64,000 nt of DNA from Balaenoptera acutorostrata (Eukaryota; Chordata; Mammalia; Artiodactyla; Balaenopteridae), in the NCBI RefSeq assembly GCF_949987535.1, contig NC_080078.1, forward strand, positions 27,920,942-27,984,941, read 5' to 3'. Under the pieces are notes generated by a model. It did no database searches, was not told where the DNA came from, and worked only from the letters and a program-made list of their open reading frames with translations. Position 1 is the first letter of the stretch. Each line of letters starts with the position of its first letter. A program made the position numbers and the translations under genes. Positions 22,240 through 32,480 of this stretch are shown piece by piece.

Positions 22240-22460
22240 GTAATAACTACTCTTTAATAAGAGTACTGTCTAGCTAGCACTGTGATCGAAACGATGCTTA
22301 TGGCTTCTCATTCAACGTTATAATAATGCTGTGATGTCAATACTATTAGTATTTTCATTTTTCAGGTGAGGAACTTGTCCACATTCACACTGCAGTTGAG
22401 CAGTAAAGCTGGATTTTACCCTGGATGCTGCCTGTAAATCTGAGTTCTTCCCAAAATATC
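22240..22460 (-). repeat. MIR SINE remnant
   Basis: Antisense MIR, diverged: 'taataactactctttaataa', 'tttttcaggtgaggaacttg', 'tgcctgtaaatctgagttct'. Confidence 0.7.
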
Positions 22461-22562
22461 TTGTTTCTGAGCAAGGGTCTGGAAGACCTTATCTACAGGT
22501 CAGCCTCCTGACCAAAATATGCCCTCTCCTTATTTGCTGTTTAATTTGCATTTGAGATAGAG

Positions 22563-22564
<2 letters not shown>

Positions 22565-22598
<34 letters not shown>
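22565..22598. repeat. (TG)n microsatellite
   Basis: 17 uninterrupted TG units. Confidence 0.97.
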
Positions 22599-22601
<3 letters not shown>

Positions 22602-22769
22602 CTATACCCAGCTTGGCTTTCTGCAATAGATTAGATTTAGAAGATTTGGGCTGTAAAGGCCAGGCTGTGAAGCATGCATCAGCTGGGTCATAGAACAGAG
22701 GCCAGGACAGAATTCTGAATTGGGCCTCACCCCCAAGCCAGAAAAGTCTAGATGAGGCTGTCTTCAACT

Positions 22770-23230
22770 CCTGGTGTGTTTGTTTCCTAGGGCTGCCATA
22801 ACAAAGTAGCACGAATTAGGTGACTTAAAACATCAGACTTCATTATCTCACAGTTCTAGAGGCCGGAAGTCCAAAATCAAGGTGTGGGCAGAAACATGCT
22901 CTCTCTGAAAACACTAGGGAGGGAACTGTTCCAGGCCTCTCTCCTAGCTTCTGGCAGCCTCAGGTGTCCCTTCACTTATAGATGCATCACTCCTGTCACG
23001 TGGCCATCTTCACCCTCTTCACATCATCTTCCTTCTGTGTGTGTCTGTTTCTGTGTCTGAATTTCCCCTTTTTACAAGAACACTAGTCGTAATTCATATT
23101 GGATTAGGACCCCCCTTAACGACCTCATTTTACCTTGATTACCTCTGTAAAGACCCTACCTCCAAATAAGGTCACATTCTGAAGTACTGGGAGTTAGGAC
23201 TTCAATGTATATTTGCGGGGAGGGAACAAA
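22770..23230 (-). mobile_element. MLT1-type MaLR LTR
   Basis: Antisense copy of the eutherian MLT1 LTR. 'cctagggctgccataacaaa' and 'tctcacagttctagaggcc' are the reverse of the 3' end. 'ataaggtcacattctgaagt', 'actgggagttaggacttcaa' and the following bases are the reverse of the 5' end. Nearly complete; no internal sequence adjoins it. Confidence 0.85.
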
Positions 23231-23424
23231 TGTGACCTATTCTCTGTATGGGAATCAGAATTCAGGAATTAGCTTTGCACATGGAAAGAATCAAAAGATA
23301 AGAGTAACGAAGCAGGAAAAGTTATTAGAACCAAAGGTGGAATTCACATACCCTCTTAGAATACTTAGGTCCATAGCACATAAAACTGGAGTAGAATATC
23401 CAACTCTAGGAGGAGTGGGCAGGT

Positions 23425-23690
23425 AATATTTGCTGAGTACCTACTATGTGCCAGGCTCCCTGTTAAGCACTTTACAATCAGTACCCTATTTAGCTTAATG
23501 AGTAATGGGCAAACAAATATTCCTATCAGTTCATTGGTCCTTCAAAACAAACCCAGGAGGTAGGGAGTCCTATTGTCTCCATTTTACAGAAGAGAAACAT
23601 GAAGCTCATAGAAGGGAGGATGCCTCAGCCAGCAGGATTAGATCTCCAAGTCAGGAGCAGTGAGCTGCTTCTCCCCATCACCATCGGTCA
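23425..23690 (-). repeat. MIR SINE remnant
   Basis: Antisense MIR with an internal insertion of about 60 bases: 'gagtacctactatgtgccag', 'gttaagcactttacaatcag', then after the gap 'tctccattttacagaagaga'. Confidence 0.8.
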
Positions 23691-25179
23691 TGTGTGTCCA
23701 TGAGGATTGGTCATGACCAACACCAGCTCAGACTTCAGGCAACTGGGCCAATGACCGCCAAGAGGCAGAGTCTTCCCCTTAGGGGTGGTGAAAACATGAA
23801 AAACCCAAGAAAGAGGAAACCAATCACAGAGTTCATTGACTAATGACAACTGTCTATCCCCAATGAGGAGAGAAAAGGGATTGGATTTCTCTTCTTGATG
23901 CTCAACTTTGACATTAAACTTTGAAACTTTGCCTGAAAGTCCAAAGATCACCAAACCTTGGTTTCCTCATCTGAAAACTGGGGACATGAACTTGGCTGGG
24001 GAAATCAAATGGATTAAGATGAGTGTAAAAACAGGAAAACATGATGAAAAGGTTGATCTTTTTAGTCTCCATAGTTGTAGTTAGAGCAGAGAAAGTTTGG
24101 AGATAGATAAGATGACCTTTTCTGAGAGATGAGGCCTTTGATATCCTTTGTAATACGGTTATGGAGTTTCAACAAAGAAGTGGAAATTAGAAATTATGTC
24201 AGCAGGCAGGGGCACTGGAGAACTCCTCCACCCCCACATATTTTTGCTGCTGAAGACTGGATGGTTACCTTAAGGCAAGGTAGTTTATGTACCAGATATT
24301 TACATAGTGATTTTCCTTCTGTTCCTAACTGCTTTAGGACAACCTTGCTGATCTGTCTCATCCTTCTCTCCCAAACATTTTAGTGGGTAAATGGAAACGG
24401 TGGGTTATTATCTCTCCACATTACACAACTTGTCCCTTCAAATGCAGGATGTGGCTCTTGGCTCCAGAAAGTCTGAGATTGTTGGAAGATGTCCAGAAGT
24501 TCCACTGACCCTGGATGCCATGAAATATACATGACACCAAAATAGGCAGACTTGAAAACCTCCCTCCCTCCTGCATGTCAGGAGGGCAATGTTTGTGATC
24601 TACATGCATCTCGGTCAAGTGGATGTCTGGGGATGAGATTGAGAGTTCTTAATAATTCCATCAGGGCGATAACATTTCACACATTATCCAAACAGCTTCC
24701 TCCTTTCCCGATTACCTGGAGAACAAAGTGAACCTTTGATTGCAGCTGGAAGGGCTCCAGAACAAAAGTAGTCCTGCCTGCCTCTGACTGTGGCTTTATT
24801 TCCCTTCCCTTGAAAGAGAGAAGACGGGCTGTTTGGTGTTGGGATGGATGTTCCAATCACACGTGCACACTGATGACCCCCAGTCTGCAAGGTCCAAGAG
24901 CTGGACTGGAGAACATCATTCCCTTTCTCCTTTCTGCAGTGAAGGGTAGCTCTTCCAGGCCTCTGACTTCTGAAAACAGACACTTTAAAAGACAAACACA
25001 GACTTTGAAAGAGGAGTCAGTTTGGAGAGAGCAGAGAGCAACAACTCCCAAGGCAGATCGGCACATGTCAGGCATCCCTGGGAGTTGATGGCAGCCCAAA
25101 CACCAGGCCAGTCAGCACCTCTGTCCCCGGAGTGGATGGGAGAGGCCTGAGTAACGCCAGGACAGAACGCATGAATCCT
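23691..25179. other. No gene seen; second CCAAT-rich stretch
   Basis: ATTGG or CCAAT motifs occur at 23706-23710, 23748-23752, 23820-23824, 23860-23864 and 23880-23884. Otherwise no repeat is recognised. Open frames (24129-24383, 24684-24995, 24810-25099) overlap on both strands and look non-coding. Confidence 0.4.
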
Positions 25180-25467
25180 CAAAAACAAATGCCCAGTTAT
25201 TTTATTGTGTCTCTAACGATCCTCCCACATGGATCTGAGCGTCCCCCTGGAGTCATAGCCTTGATGGATTGTTTTCATTCCCCAGTTCCTCTTCCTCCTC
25301 TGTAGGGAAACTCCACGTTAGCTCCTCCAGGGCCTCTGAGGACATAAGAGGTCTCATCTGAGCAGTACAGCTTCTTCACTTCTCTGGTGGAGGAGTCTTT
25401 GTCCTTGCTCAGGGGAAGGATGTCCTTTTTAATCAAATTTGAAGCTTCTTTAGGAACACAAGTGGAT
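25180..25467 (-). other. Candidate terminal exon (unidentified), minus strand
   Basis: Read on the minus strand, a pyrimidine-containing stretch ends in CATCACAG, a good splice acceptor, just before 25467. One frame then stays open for 63 codons to a TGA at 25275-25277 (begins STCVPKEASNLIKKD, contains KDKDSSTREVKKLYCSDE). A second frame over the last 35 codons also ends in a Glu-rich tail (MRPLMSSEALEELTWS...). A poly(A) signal AATAAA (25201-25206) and a GT-rich stretch after it (reverse of about 25182-25192) follow at sensible spacing. No ATG occurs in the first frame, so it would need an upstream exon. I do not recognise the protein. Chance is a real alternative: an open frame of this size is common. 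Confidence 0.3.
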
Positions 25468-25469
25468 CT

Positions 25470-26085
25470 GTGATGGAGGATGGGGACTCACCTGGCCAAT
25501 TAGGGCAGTTGGGTCATTCCCTGGTTGTTATCTCCCTCATTGCCAGTGTTTCCTTGGCCCACTGCTCTCTCATCTGCCCTTTCAATATTCCTCCAGCAAA
25601 AAATGGAGATTATTCAGCCATCATGTTTACAGTAAGTCACCCACTCCTTCATGGGCATGGGAAGGATACTTCAGGACTTCCAAAAGCTTAAGGCATACGA
25701 TGACTAACTTATCCTAGCCTGTCTGGGTCTTTCCTGGTTCTAACAATGAAAGTCCCACATCTTGGGACCTTTCTCAGGTCCAGGCTAACCGAGATAGTTG
25801 TCACTCTAGAGATGCATCCCTGCCCCTTCCAAAAGGCCTGTTTTCTCCAGTGTAACTACAGACGATCTCTAATTTTTTTTTCTGATGTCACCTCTTTGCT
25901 TAAGATCTACCTGCAGTCATTTTCTCTAGACTCCAGACCCCTTATTTGTTTTTTTCTAAATACCACTACCTAATTTCTACCCCAGCCAGGTTAGCAAGAA
26001 GGACAACTGGCCCAAGATCATGGGGAGCATTTTCTGAAGGATGTTAGGAAATGGAGATAGAACATGAAGCCAATCCAATGCACAC
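25470..26085. other. No gene seen
   Basis: Unique-looking DNA. The sequence immediately upstream (minus sense) of the candidate exon has no obvious second exon. Confidence 0.45.
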
Positions 26086-26089
26086 CAAG

Positions 26090-26265
26090 AACTGTACCAG
26101 CTACTTAATGCATATCATGTTATCATTGCAATGCAGGGTAAGTAGTATTATTGCTTCCATTTTCCAGATACAAAAATAAAGATTAGGAAGATTAAATGAC
26201 TTGTTGGAAGTCACAATGCAAACATATAGTGGAGCTGGAATTAGAGTCCAGGTCTGCTCTGGAGA
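26090..26265 (-). repeat. MIR SINE remnant
   Basis: Antisense MIR: 'gcttccattttccagataca', 'ttgttggaagtcacaatgca', 'ggagctggaattagagtcca'. Confidence 0.8.
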
Positions 26266-26269
26266 ACAG

Positions 26270-27235
26270 ACAAGGTCATCCTGGAAGGGAAGCCTGAAGA
26301 TTACAGTTATAAAATTTCCCCAAATTTTGAAGCCAGGGAGAAAAAATCCACTGCGATGGAGGAGAGCAGATGAAGCAGAAATGTGGGAAAACTGAAATAT
26401 ATGCATTTCTCTTTTTTTTTAATTTTAACACTCTTTATGGAACTTAAGTCATTTTGTAAGCTTTGAAACATAAAAATGTATTATGTATAATGTGCTTTGC
26501 TCATAAAATTATCATGTTTGGTGTATTTAAAGACGTGAGAACATAGGAAGAAGGAGAAGAGTTTGGGGGAAATAGCTTTTCTCCTTTTTTTGAAAAAAGT
26601 TAAAAGGTTTTGAAGGGGAAAAAAAAAAGGTTAAATAAATTTTTCTGTTTTTTCACCAGATGTTCATGATTCTATTTGCAGCCATTAACTTTTTCCTTTT
26701 TCTGTTAACTTTCAGGAACCCTCAAACTGACGCTCTGTGGTTCCCGCATCTACCCAGGGGCCAATGCTCAGCATCACTCCCCTACCCCCTCTGCATCCCC
26801 TCCTTCTCTCTAGTTGTGGGGCACTTCACAACTCTAGCACCCTCGATTTTTCCTGGCCCTTTCTCAAGTCCCAATCCTTCATCCAGCTTCCTACTCAGTA
26901 GCTTAGCTCTTACTTGGCTCTGCCTCTTCATAATCAACTATTCCTTATGAGTAGTTAGTGTCTGTGCTAGTTCATGGTGGCTATTAGTCATCTCACTGAG
27001 ATGATTTATGGTCTCTGGGATTGGCTGGGTACTAGGTTAAGAGGACTGCTTCTTTAAGACTTTTAGAGGGGCGAGGCCAGGGAGCTTCCCTTTGCCACAC
27101 CTGTACATCTGGGGGACACAGGGTTACACTAGGGTTCCTGGTCTGATGAGTGGAGTACGGGCTTGAGTGTCACTCCCAGTTTGCCTCTTGGCCAAGTGCC
27201 CATCCCTGCTGGTCCCAGATCAAGCCAAGGTTTTC
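26270..27235. other. No gene seen
   Basis: AT-rich to 26640 with A and T homopolymers, then CT-rich sequence (26660-26950) carrying a 96-codon hydrophobic-looking frame that lacks any recognisable domain. Confidence 0.45.
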
Positions 27236-27239
27236 AAAA

Positions 27240-27584
27240 CAATTTTGCTAAAGACTGGAAATAACCTAAAAGCCTACAACAAGATGGCTTAAATTATAAT
27301 GTATCCATAAAATGGGATACTATGCAGCTATTGAAATATCAAGACAGAGTTATGTCTACCAAATATGGTACTATCTTTAAGGAAATTTAACTGAGAAAGG
27401 TAAAATACAAAATAATGTGGAAATATGCCCTATTTGCATAAGGAAGAGTAGAAGTGGAATGATAGGTGCATATTTGCTTGTATGCCCACAAGATATCTTT
27501 ACAATCTTTATAATACCCAAGAAACTATGACCTAGGGGATGAAAGATAAAGAGCAGGAGAGACAATTTTGACTAGATATTCTTT
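27240..27584 (+). repeat. L1M (older L1) 3' remnant
   Basis: Sense older-L1 text: 'gactggaaataacctaaaag', 'aaaatgggatactatgcagc', 'tatttgcttgtatgcccaca', 'acccaagaaactatgaccta'. This is the diverged ORF2 end and 3'UTR of an L1M-type element. It is distinct from the young L1s in this window. Confidence 0.75.
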
Positions 27585-27594
27585 TATAATACTT

Positions 27595-28300
27595 TTTTTT
27601 TAAAAGGATTGCTACTTTTTTTTTTTTTTTTTTTTAAAGAAATTCACGTTCTTTTATTTATTTATTTATTTATTTATGACTGTGTTGAGTCTTCGTTTCT
27701 GTGTGAGGGCTTTCTCTAGTTGTGGCAAGTGGGGACCACTCTTCATCGCGGTGCGCGGGCCTCTCACCATCGCGGCCTCTCTTGTTGCGGAGCACAGGCT
27801 CCAGACGCGCAGGCTCAGTAATTGTGGCTCACGGGCTCACTTGCTCCGCGGCATGTGGGATCCTCCCAGACCAGGGCTCGAACCCGTGTTCCCTGCACTG
27901 GCAGGCAGACGCTCAACCACTGCGCCACCAGGGAAGCCCAGGATTGCTACTTTTGAATTTTTTAAAATTAGTTTTTGGCTGTGTTGGGTCTTCGTTGCTG
28001 CACGTGGGCTTTCTCTATTTGCAGCGAGCAGGGGCTACTCTTCGTTGCGGTGTGCAGGCTTTTTCATTGTGGTGGCTTCTCTTGTTGCAGAGCACGGGCT
28101 CTAGGCATGCGGGCTTCAGTAGTTGTGGCACATGGGCTCAGTAGTTGTGGCTTGCAGGTTCTAGAGCGCAGGCTCAGTAGTTGTGGCGCATGGGATAAGT
28201 TGCTCCGCGGCATGTGGGATCTTTCCGGACCAGGGCTCGAACCCATATCCCCTGAATTGGCAGGCAGATTCTTAACCACTGCGCCACCAGGGAAGTCCCA
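27595..28300 (-). mobile_element. Older CHR-type SINE split by a younger SINE
   Basis: A diverged full-length CHR SINE (body about 27955-28300) whose tail region is interrupted by copy d at 27620-27939. The outer flanks TATAATACTT (27585-27594) and TATAGTACTT (28301-28310) match at 9 of 10. The central segment carries three repeats of a CAGTAGTTGTGGC-like unit (near 28117, 28139 and 28173). Confidence 0.8.
27620..27939 (-). mobile_element. CHR-type SINE copy d, 15 bp TSD, tail with extra segment
   Basis: Full-length young copy flanked by perfect AGGATTGCTACTTTT duplications at 27605-27619 and 27940-27954. On the minus strand the (AAAT)n tail is followed by GAACGTGAATTTCTTT and then a pure A run before the duplication (plus coordinates 27636-27651 and 27620-27635). 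Two A-tails around a unique stretch are what a read-through transcript with 3' transduction would leave. Confidence 0.93.
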
Positions 28301-28584
28301 TATAGTACTTACTTTCTATTATTTGCATGTATTGCCTTTTGGTAGTTGGCTAACCAGATAGATAGCTAGGTAAAGAAATAGATAAATGAAAATTTAAAGG
28401 TAGTTTGACACATTGTATGCATTGAATAAGTATGCTGTAAATTAATTAAATTAAAACAATTTCTGATTGATCAAGTCACCACTGCATAAGGGATAGCATG
28501 CATGTAGTCCAGTGAAACTGAAAATTTTGTTTGTCTCTGAGGAAGGAAGGTAAATGAACTTGCCTCTAGATGGTTCCTCAGTCA

Positions 28585-28760
28585 TTGAGTTATTTCTACA
28601 ACAAACATTAACTGAGAACTCATATGTTCCAGCACTGAGATGGACCCTTGGGCTGCAGAGGTGAATAAGACACAGCTTCTCTGTCTGGATCTCACAGTGA
28701 ACAGGAGAGGCAAACACCTCAATAAATTACTAGCACAATGCAATAAAAGCTCAACCCAAA
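28585..28760 (+). repeat. L2 LINE remnant
   Basis: Sense L2 text: 'caacaaacattaactgagaa', 'ccttgggctgcagaggtgaa' and 'gtgaacaggagaggcaaaca'. Confidence 0.7.
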
Positions 28761-29240
28761 GATACTGGGGGATAATCCACTAGTGGGATTATTGGAGGTT
28801 TGGAGAAGATACTGAATATTTCAGAGATTAAAAGACCCTTCGGAATCTTGTAGTTCAATCCCTTATTGAAAAAGTTGAGGAAATAGACATGACCAAGGTC
28901 ACGCAAGGACAAAGCAGCAGAAACTGGGTGTATGGGCCAAATATAAATTTTCAATTCTGCTGCGTAACAAATATCCCCACTATCTCAACGTCATACAATA
29001 ATAAGCATATATGTAGCTCAAATTCTGTGGGTTGGCTGGGGGTGGGCCAAGGGTTAGCTGGGGTAGCTTTGTTCTGCTCCATGTGCCTTTCATCTGGTGG
29101 GCTATCCCAGGCATGTTCTCCTGGCACGGCAGAGAAGCAAGAAAGCAAAGGGAAGCATGCAAGGCCTCAGAAGGTGTAGTCTCAGAATTGGCACAATGTC
29201 AATTCTGCCTCATTCTCTTGGCTAAAGAAAGTCACTTGGC

Positions 29241-29593
29241 GGGCTTCCCTGGTGGCGCAGTGGTTGAGAATCTGCCTGCTAATGCAGGGGACACGGGTTC
29301 GAGCCCTGGTCTGGGAGGATCCCACATGCCACGGAGCAGCTGGGCCCGTGAGCCACAACTACTGAGCCTGCGCGTCTGGAGCCTGTGCCCCGCAACGGGA
29401 GGGGCCGCGATAGTGAAAGGCCCGCGCACCGCGATGAAGAGCGGTCCCTGCACCGCGATGAAGAGTGGCCCCCACTTGCCGTAACTAGAGAAAGCCCTCG
29501 CACGAACTGAAGACCCAACACAGCCAAAAATAAAAAAAAAAGAAATAAATAAAATAAAGTAGCTATAAAAAAAAAAAATTAAAAAAAAAAAAA
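29241..29593 (+). mobile_element. CHR-type SINE copy f, 17 bp TSD
   Basis: Young full-length copy flanked by perfect AAAGAAAGTCACTTGGC at 29224-29240 and 29594-29610. An internal duplication of about 24 bases (CACCGCGATGAAGAG twice, near 29428 and 29452) lengthens the 3' part. The long A-rich tail is broken by GTAGCTAT at about 29560. Confidence 0.96.
29253..29305 (+). promoter_or_regulatory. Pol III A and B boxes of SINE copy f
   Basis: A box TGGCGCAGTGG at 29253-29263 and B box GGTTCGAGCC at 29296-29305 match the tRNA internal promoter consensus. Spacing is tRNA-like. Transcription at this locus is inferred, not shown. Confidence 0.8.
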
Positions 29594-29744
29594 AAAGAAA
29601 GTCACTTGGCTGTACCTGAATTAGAAGAGTGGGAAATTATTTTCCACTCTGTTAGTGGAAGAAAATAAAAGTCATAAGGCAAAAGGCACGGCTAGAGAGA
29701 GGAGTGAAGAATTAAAGTCAACAATACAATCTACCACATGAATT

Positions 29745-30660
29745 TTAACTCATATCTTTTGGTCCTAAGCCCAGTGCAGTAGGCTACCTCTTAGGAAAAA
29801 AAAAAAAAAGTTGCTAATGTGGGGAAGTCCTATAGATCATGCACTTGTAATCATACTGGTATTGTTAAGGAGGAAAACAGATCCTTACTAGCAAGCTGGC
29901 ATCTGGGAGCTGATCTTTTCTTCTCTTTCAAAGCTATTCCAACCTGTCCAAGATTTTGCAGAAGTGTGCAGAGGCTAGAGGGGTGGTGGTAAGGGGCACC
30001 TGCTCCAGTCCAGTTTGAAATGGAGAGTAGGGGGAAGGGGACAAAAGTGTACTTAGGGGGACAGGAGAGACAGTACTTTCCTCTTTGCATAACTGTCAAA
30101 AGTAGAATCTTTTCAGTTATTTGTTCAGATAATATATGAACATGATGTTGTTACGAAAATGATAAGTCATTTTTAGATGAGACAAGTGTCAAAGTACAGT
30201 CTTGGGGCCCAAAGAAATGCAAGATCTAGTGCCTTTTTATGAGCAGGCTGATCTGTCAACCAGAAGGCTCAGGCTCCACCCCAACAGGCTCCACTCCCAG
30301 GCTCCCTTCCTCCCTGGTTAGGACTTAGCTGTACCTCTAATGGGGTGGGCAAGGAGAAGGGCTAGTAGAGCTCTGGCTTGTTGTATTAAGAAGAGTAACC
30401 TGGAGCATTACTTTCACAGAGTGATAACTCCTGGTGTTTCCTGGAGGCAAGACTTCTAAAAATTGGTAAACACTATGGCAAGAACTGAAATAACTGTTAT
30501 CACACTGTTTAACACCTAAATTGTATATATTGTTGCTGGGGAAGAAGCAAATTTGGCTGGTGGGTGTTGAGGGAGTTGTTTTCAGGATAATCAGGTTGCA
30601 AAGACATTCTATGATGATTCACTGAGTTCCTGATAATAAGGCACAGAGACAAGAGAGACA
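29745..30660. other. No gene seen
   Basis: Unique-looking DNA with one A run (29796-29808). Nothing else identified. Confidence 0.45.
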
Positions 30661-30663
30661 AAA

Positions 30664-30745
30664 ATAATAATAGCTACCATATAGGGAACATCAATTATGT
30701 GCTGGGTATTGCTGCCAGATCATTTTTCTCACTACCCCAGTACAG
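30664..30745 (-). repeat. MIR fragment
   Basis: Antisense MIR start: 'aataatagctaccatatagg', 'ttatgtgctgggtattgctg'. Short and diverged. Confidence 0.55.
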
Positions 30746-30879
30746 TAGGGACAGGCACAAGACCTAATAACCAATCATATTCTTTCCTGGGATTCTGACT
30801 CTTAAGTGAAATGATGCAAGGACCATGGAAACCACTGAGGTTTGTTTATTCCAATGTTGGCACCTGGGCGAGACCACCA

Positions 30880-31324
30880 TGATGGTTAATTTTATGTGTC
30901 AACTTAATTGGACCACCAGGTGGCCTGAGTAAAGTACTTTGCTCCCCACAATGTGGTGGGCCTCAGTCAATGTGCTGGAGGTCTGAATAGAAAAAATGGT
31001 GGAGTAAGGGAAAATTTGCTCTCTTCCTGTTTTCAGGCTGGGACATTGGTCTTCTGCATTGGACTGGAACTTACCCAATCAACCCTCTTGGTTCTCAGGC
31101 CTTCAAACTCGGACTGGAATTACACCACCGGCTTTCCTGGATCTCCAGGAGGAAGTGGGACTTCTCAGCCTCAATAATTGTGTGAGCCAATTCCTTATAA
31201 TAAACCTCTTTGATAGCTAGATGATAGATAGGTCAATATATAGATAGATCAATAGATAGATAGATAGATAGATGATAGACAAATCCTATTGATTCTGTTT
31301 GTCTGGAGAATTCTGACTAATATA
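30880..31324 (+). mobile_element. Eutherian LTR with embedded (GATA)n
   Basis: Starts TGATGGTTAATTTTATGTGTC and ends CTGACTAATATA, the typical ends of an old eutherian LTR. 'tgggacttctcagcctcaat' and 'ccaattccttataataaacc' hold its poly(A) signal AATAAA near 31199. A GATA-type microsatellite (about 31219-31278) sits just after that signal, as in other mammalian copies. Subfamily not named. Confidence 0.7.
31219..31278. repeat. (GATA)n microsatellite, interrupted
   Basis: TAGATAGATAGATAGATAGA at 31254-31273 with imperfect units before and after it. Confidence 0.9.
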
Positions 31325-31882
31325 ACCTTCAAGAGGTTTGTGCTACCAAGACCTTTGGAGATGCCCAGATAGTTGGTACTGTCTGTTCCTTTCTATACTG
31401 GAAGCTACTCCATATTTTTCTAATTAATTCCTTTTGGCTTAAGCAATTCAGAACCAGATTCTTTTGCTTGTGACCAAAGAATCATAGCTGCTAATGTAAC
31501 CCTAGTAGATTGGCAAATACTATTCCCCTTTAAAGGTAAAAACAAAAACAAAAAAACTCAAAAACAATTGCAATTCATAGAGGTAAAGTTATGTCACACA
31601 GCTAGTGAGCAGTAGAGGTGGGATTTGAAATAAAAATCTTGCACTCCTTTTCCTTTTTTCTTTGGGGTTACCAACCAAAATGTGGCTGGAAACTGGGCTG
31701 GGATTCTGGAGGTGGCTCTTCACCAACTCTTGAGCTACAGAAACTCCCAGAGGCAGATGACCTGGCTCATTCTGGAGCCAGGAAGATGCTAAGAGGTCAA
31801 AGATTAATAGAACAAAGGGTGTCAGTCTTCATTCAGAGCCAAGTGCCAAACTTGGGGCCTGCCACTAAACCAGTGGAGGCTC

Positions 31883-32391
31883 TGTTACTGAATGAAACTT
31901 GGGTCCATTCACCCACACGCAGTAAAGCCAATCTACTGACACCAGGTTGTGGTGAAGGAAAGTGCAGCATTTATTGCAGGGCACCAAGCAAGGAGACCAG
32001 GACAGCTAGTGCTCAAAACACCAGAACTCCAGGATGGGGTTCAGCAAAGCATTTTTTTTTTCCCAGCAAAGTATTTTTAAAGGCCAGGTGGGGGAGGGAC
32101 ATCCCAGGGTATGTGATCAGCTTGTGCACAATTCTCTGATTGGCTGATGGTGAGGTAACAGGGCAGTGTCACAGGAGTTAACATTATCAATCCTTAGGCT
32201 CCAGGAGGCCTGGGGGCTCTGTGCTCATGTAGTTAACATCTTCCATTTGGTGGGGGTTTTAGCCTCTGTAAAACAGCTCAGGAAATGTGCATCAGATACT
32301 GTTATCTAGGGGCTTCAGAGAGGAGCTAAAGTGGAGGATATGGGGGAGGGGTCTGTCCTGGGAAGGCCCCACAGGGTGCAGCTCAGTTACA
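31883..32391 (-). mobile_element. ERV LTR, 509 bp, minus strand
   Basis: The ends form inverted repeats: minus-strand start TGTAACTGAGCTGCACCC at 32391 and end TTCATTCAGTAACA at 31883. A minus-strand AATAAA lies near 31967-31975, about 85 bases from the 3' end. This matches LTR layout. An open frame of 173 codons on the opposite strand (31618-32139) overlaps it and is very likely not a gene. No short target duplication is seen (left flank GGCTC, right flank GAACC). Family not assigned. Confidence 0.65.
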
Positions 32392-32480
32392 GAACCTGAA
32401 CTGGAATTCAGTCACTTGACCCCAGAGCCCACTGCTGTTGTGCCGCCACTTTAACCTGCCATTTCATTTCAGAGCTTCAT
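32392..32480 (-). repeat. MIR fragment
   Basis: 'tgaactggaattcagtcact' and 'tgaccccagagcccactgct' match the reverse of the MIR 5' part. Confidence 0.6.

Larger units (their letters stand above)
28955..29740. mobile_element. Ancient LTR/eutherian repeat interrupted by SINE copy f
   Basis: Pieces at 28955-29223 and 29611-29740 belong to one old eutherian repeat: 'ctgctgcgtaacaaatatcc', 'gtgggttggctgggg', 'tgttctgctccatgtg', 'aagtcacttggctgtacctg', ending 'caatctaccac'. It has the look of a MaLR/ERVL-type LTR, but I cannot name the subfamily or fix its orientation. Confidence 0.55.

Noticed and set aside
27676..28361. Overlapping 128-142 codon open frames (GLSLVAASGGHSS-like)
   Set aside because: These are two CHR SINEs read antisense; the same peptide recurs wherever the SINE occurs.
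29241..29310. A tRNA gene
   Set aside because: A and B boxes are present, but the sequence does not fold as a mature tRNA and belongs to a SINE with tail and target duplications.
29032..29484. 150-codon plus-strand open frame
   Set aside because: The second half is the CHR SINE translated; the first half is an old LTR-like repeat.
31618..32139. 173-codon plus-strand open frame
   Set aside because: It runs from a MIR fragment through unassigned DNA into an LTR read antisense, includes a poly-T (Phe) stretch, and has no domain features.
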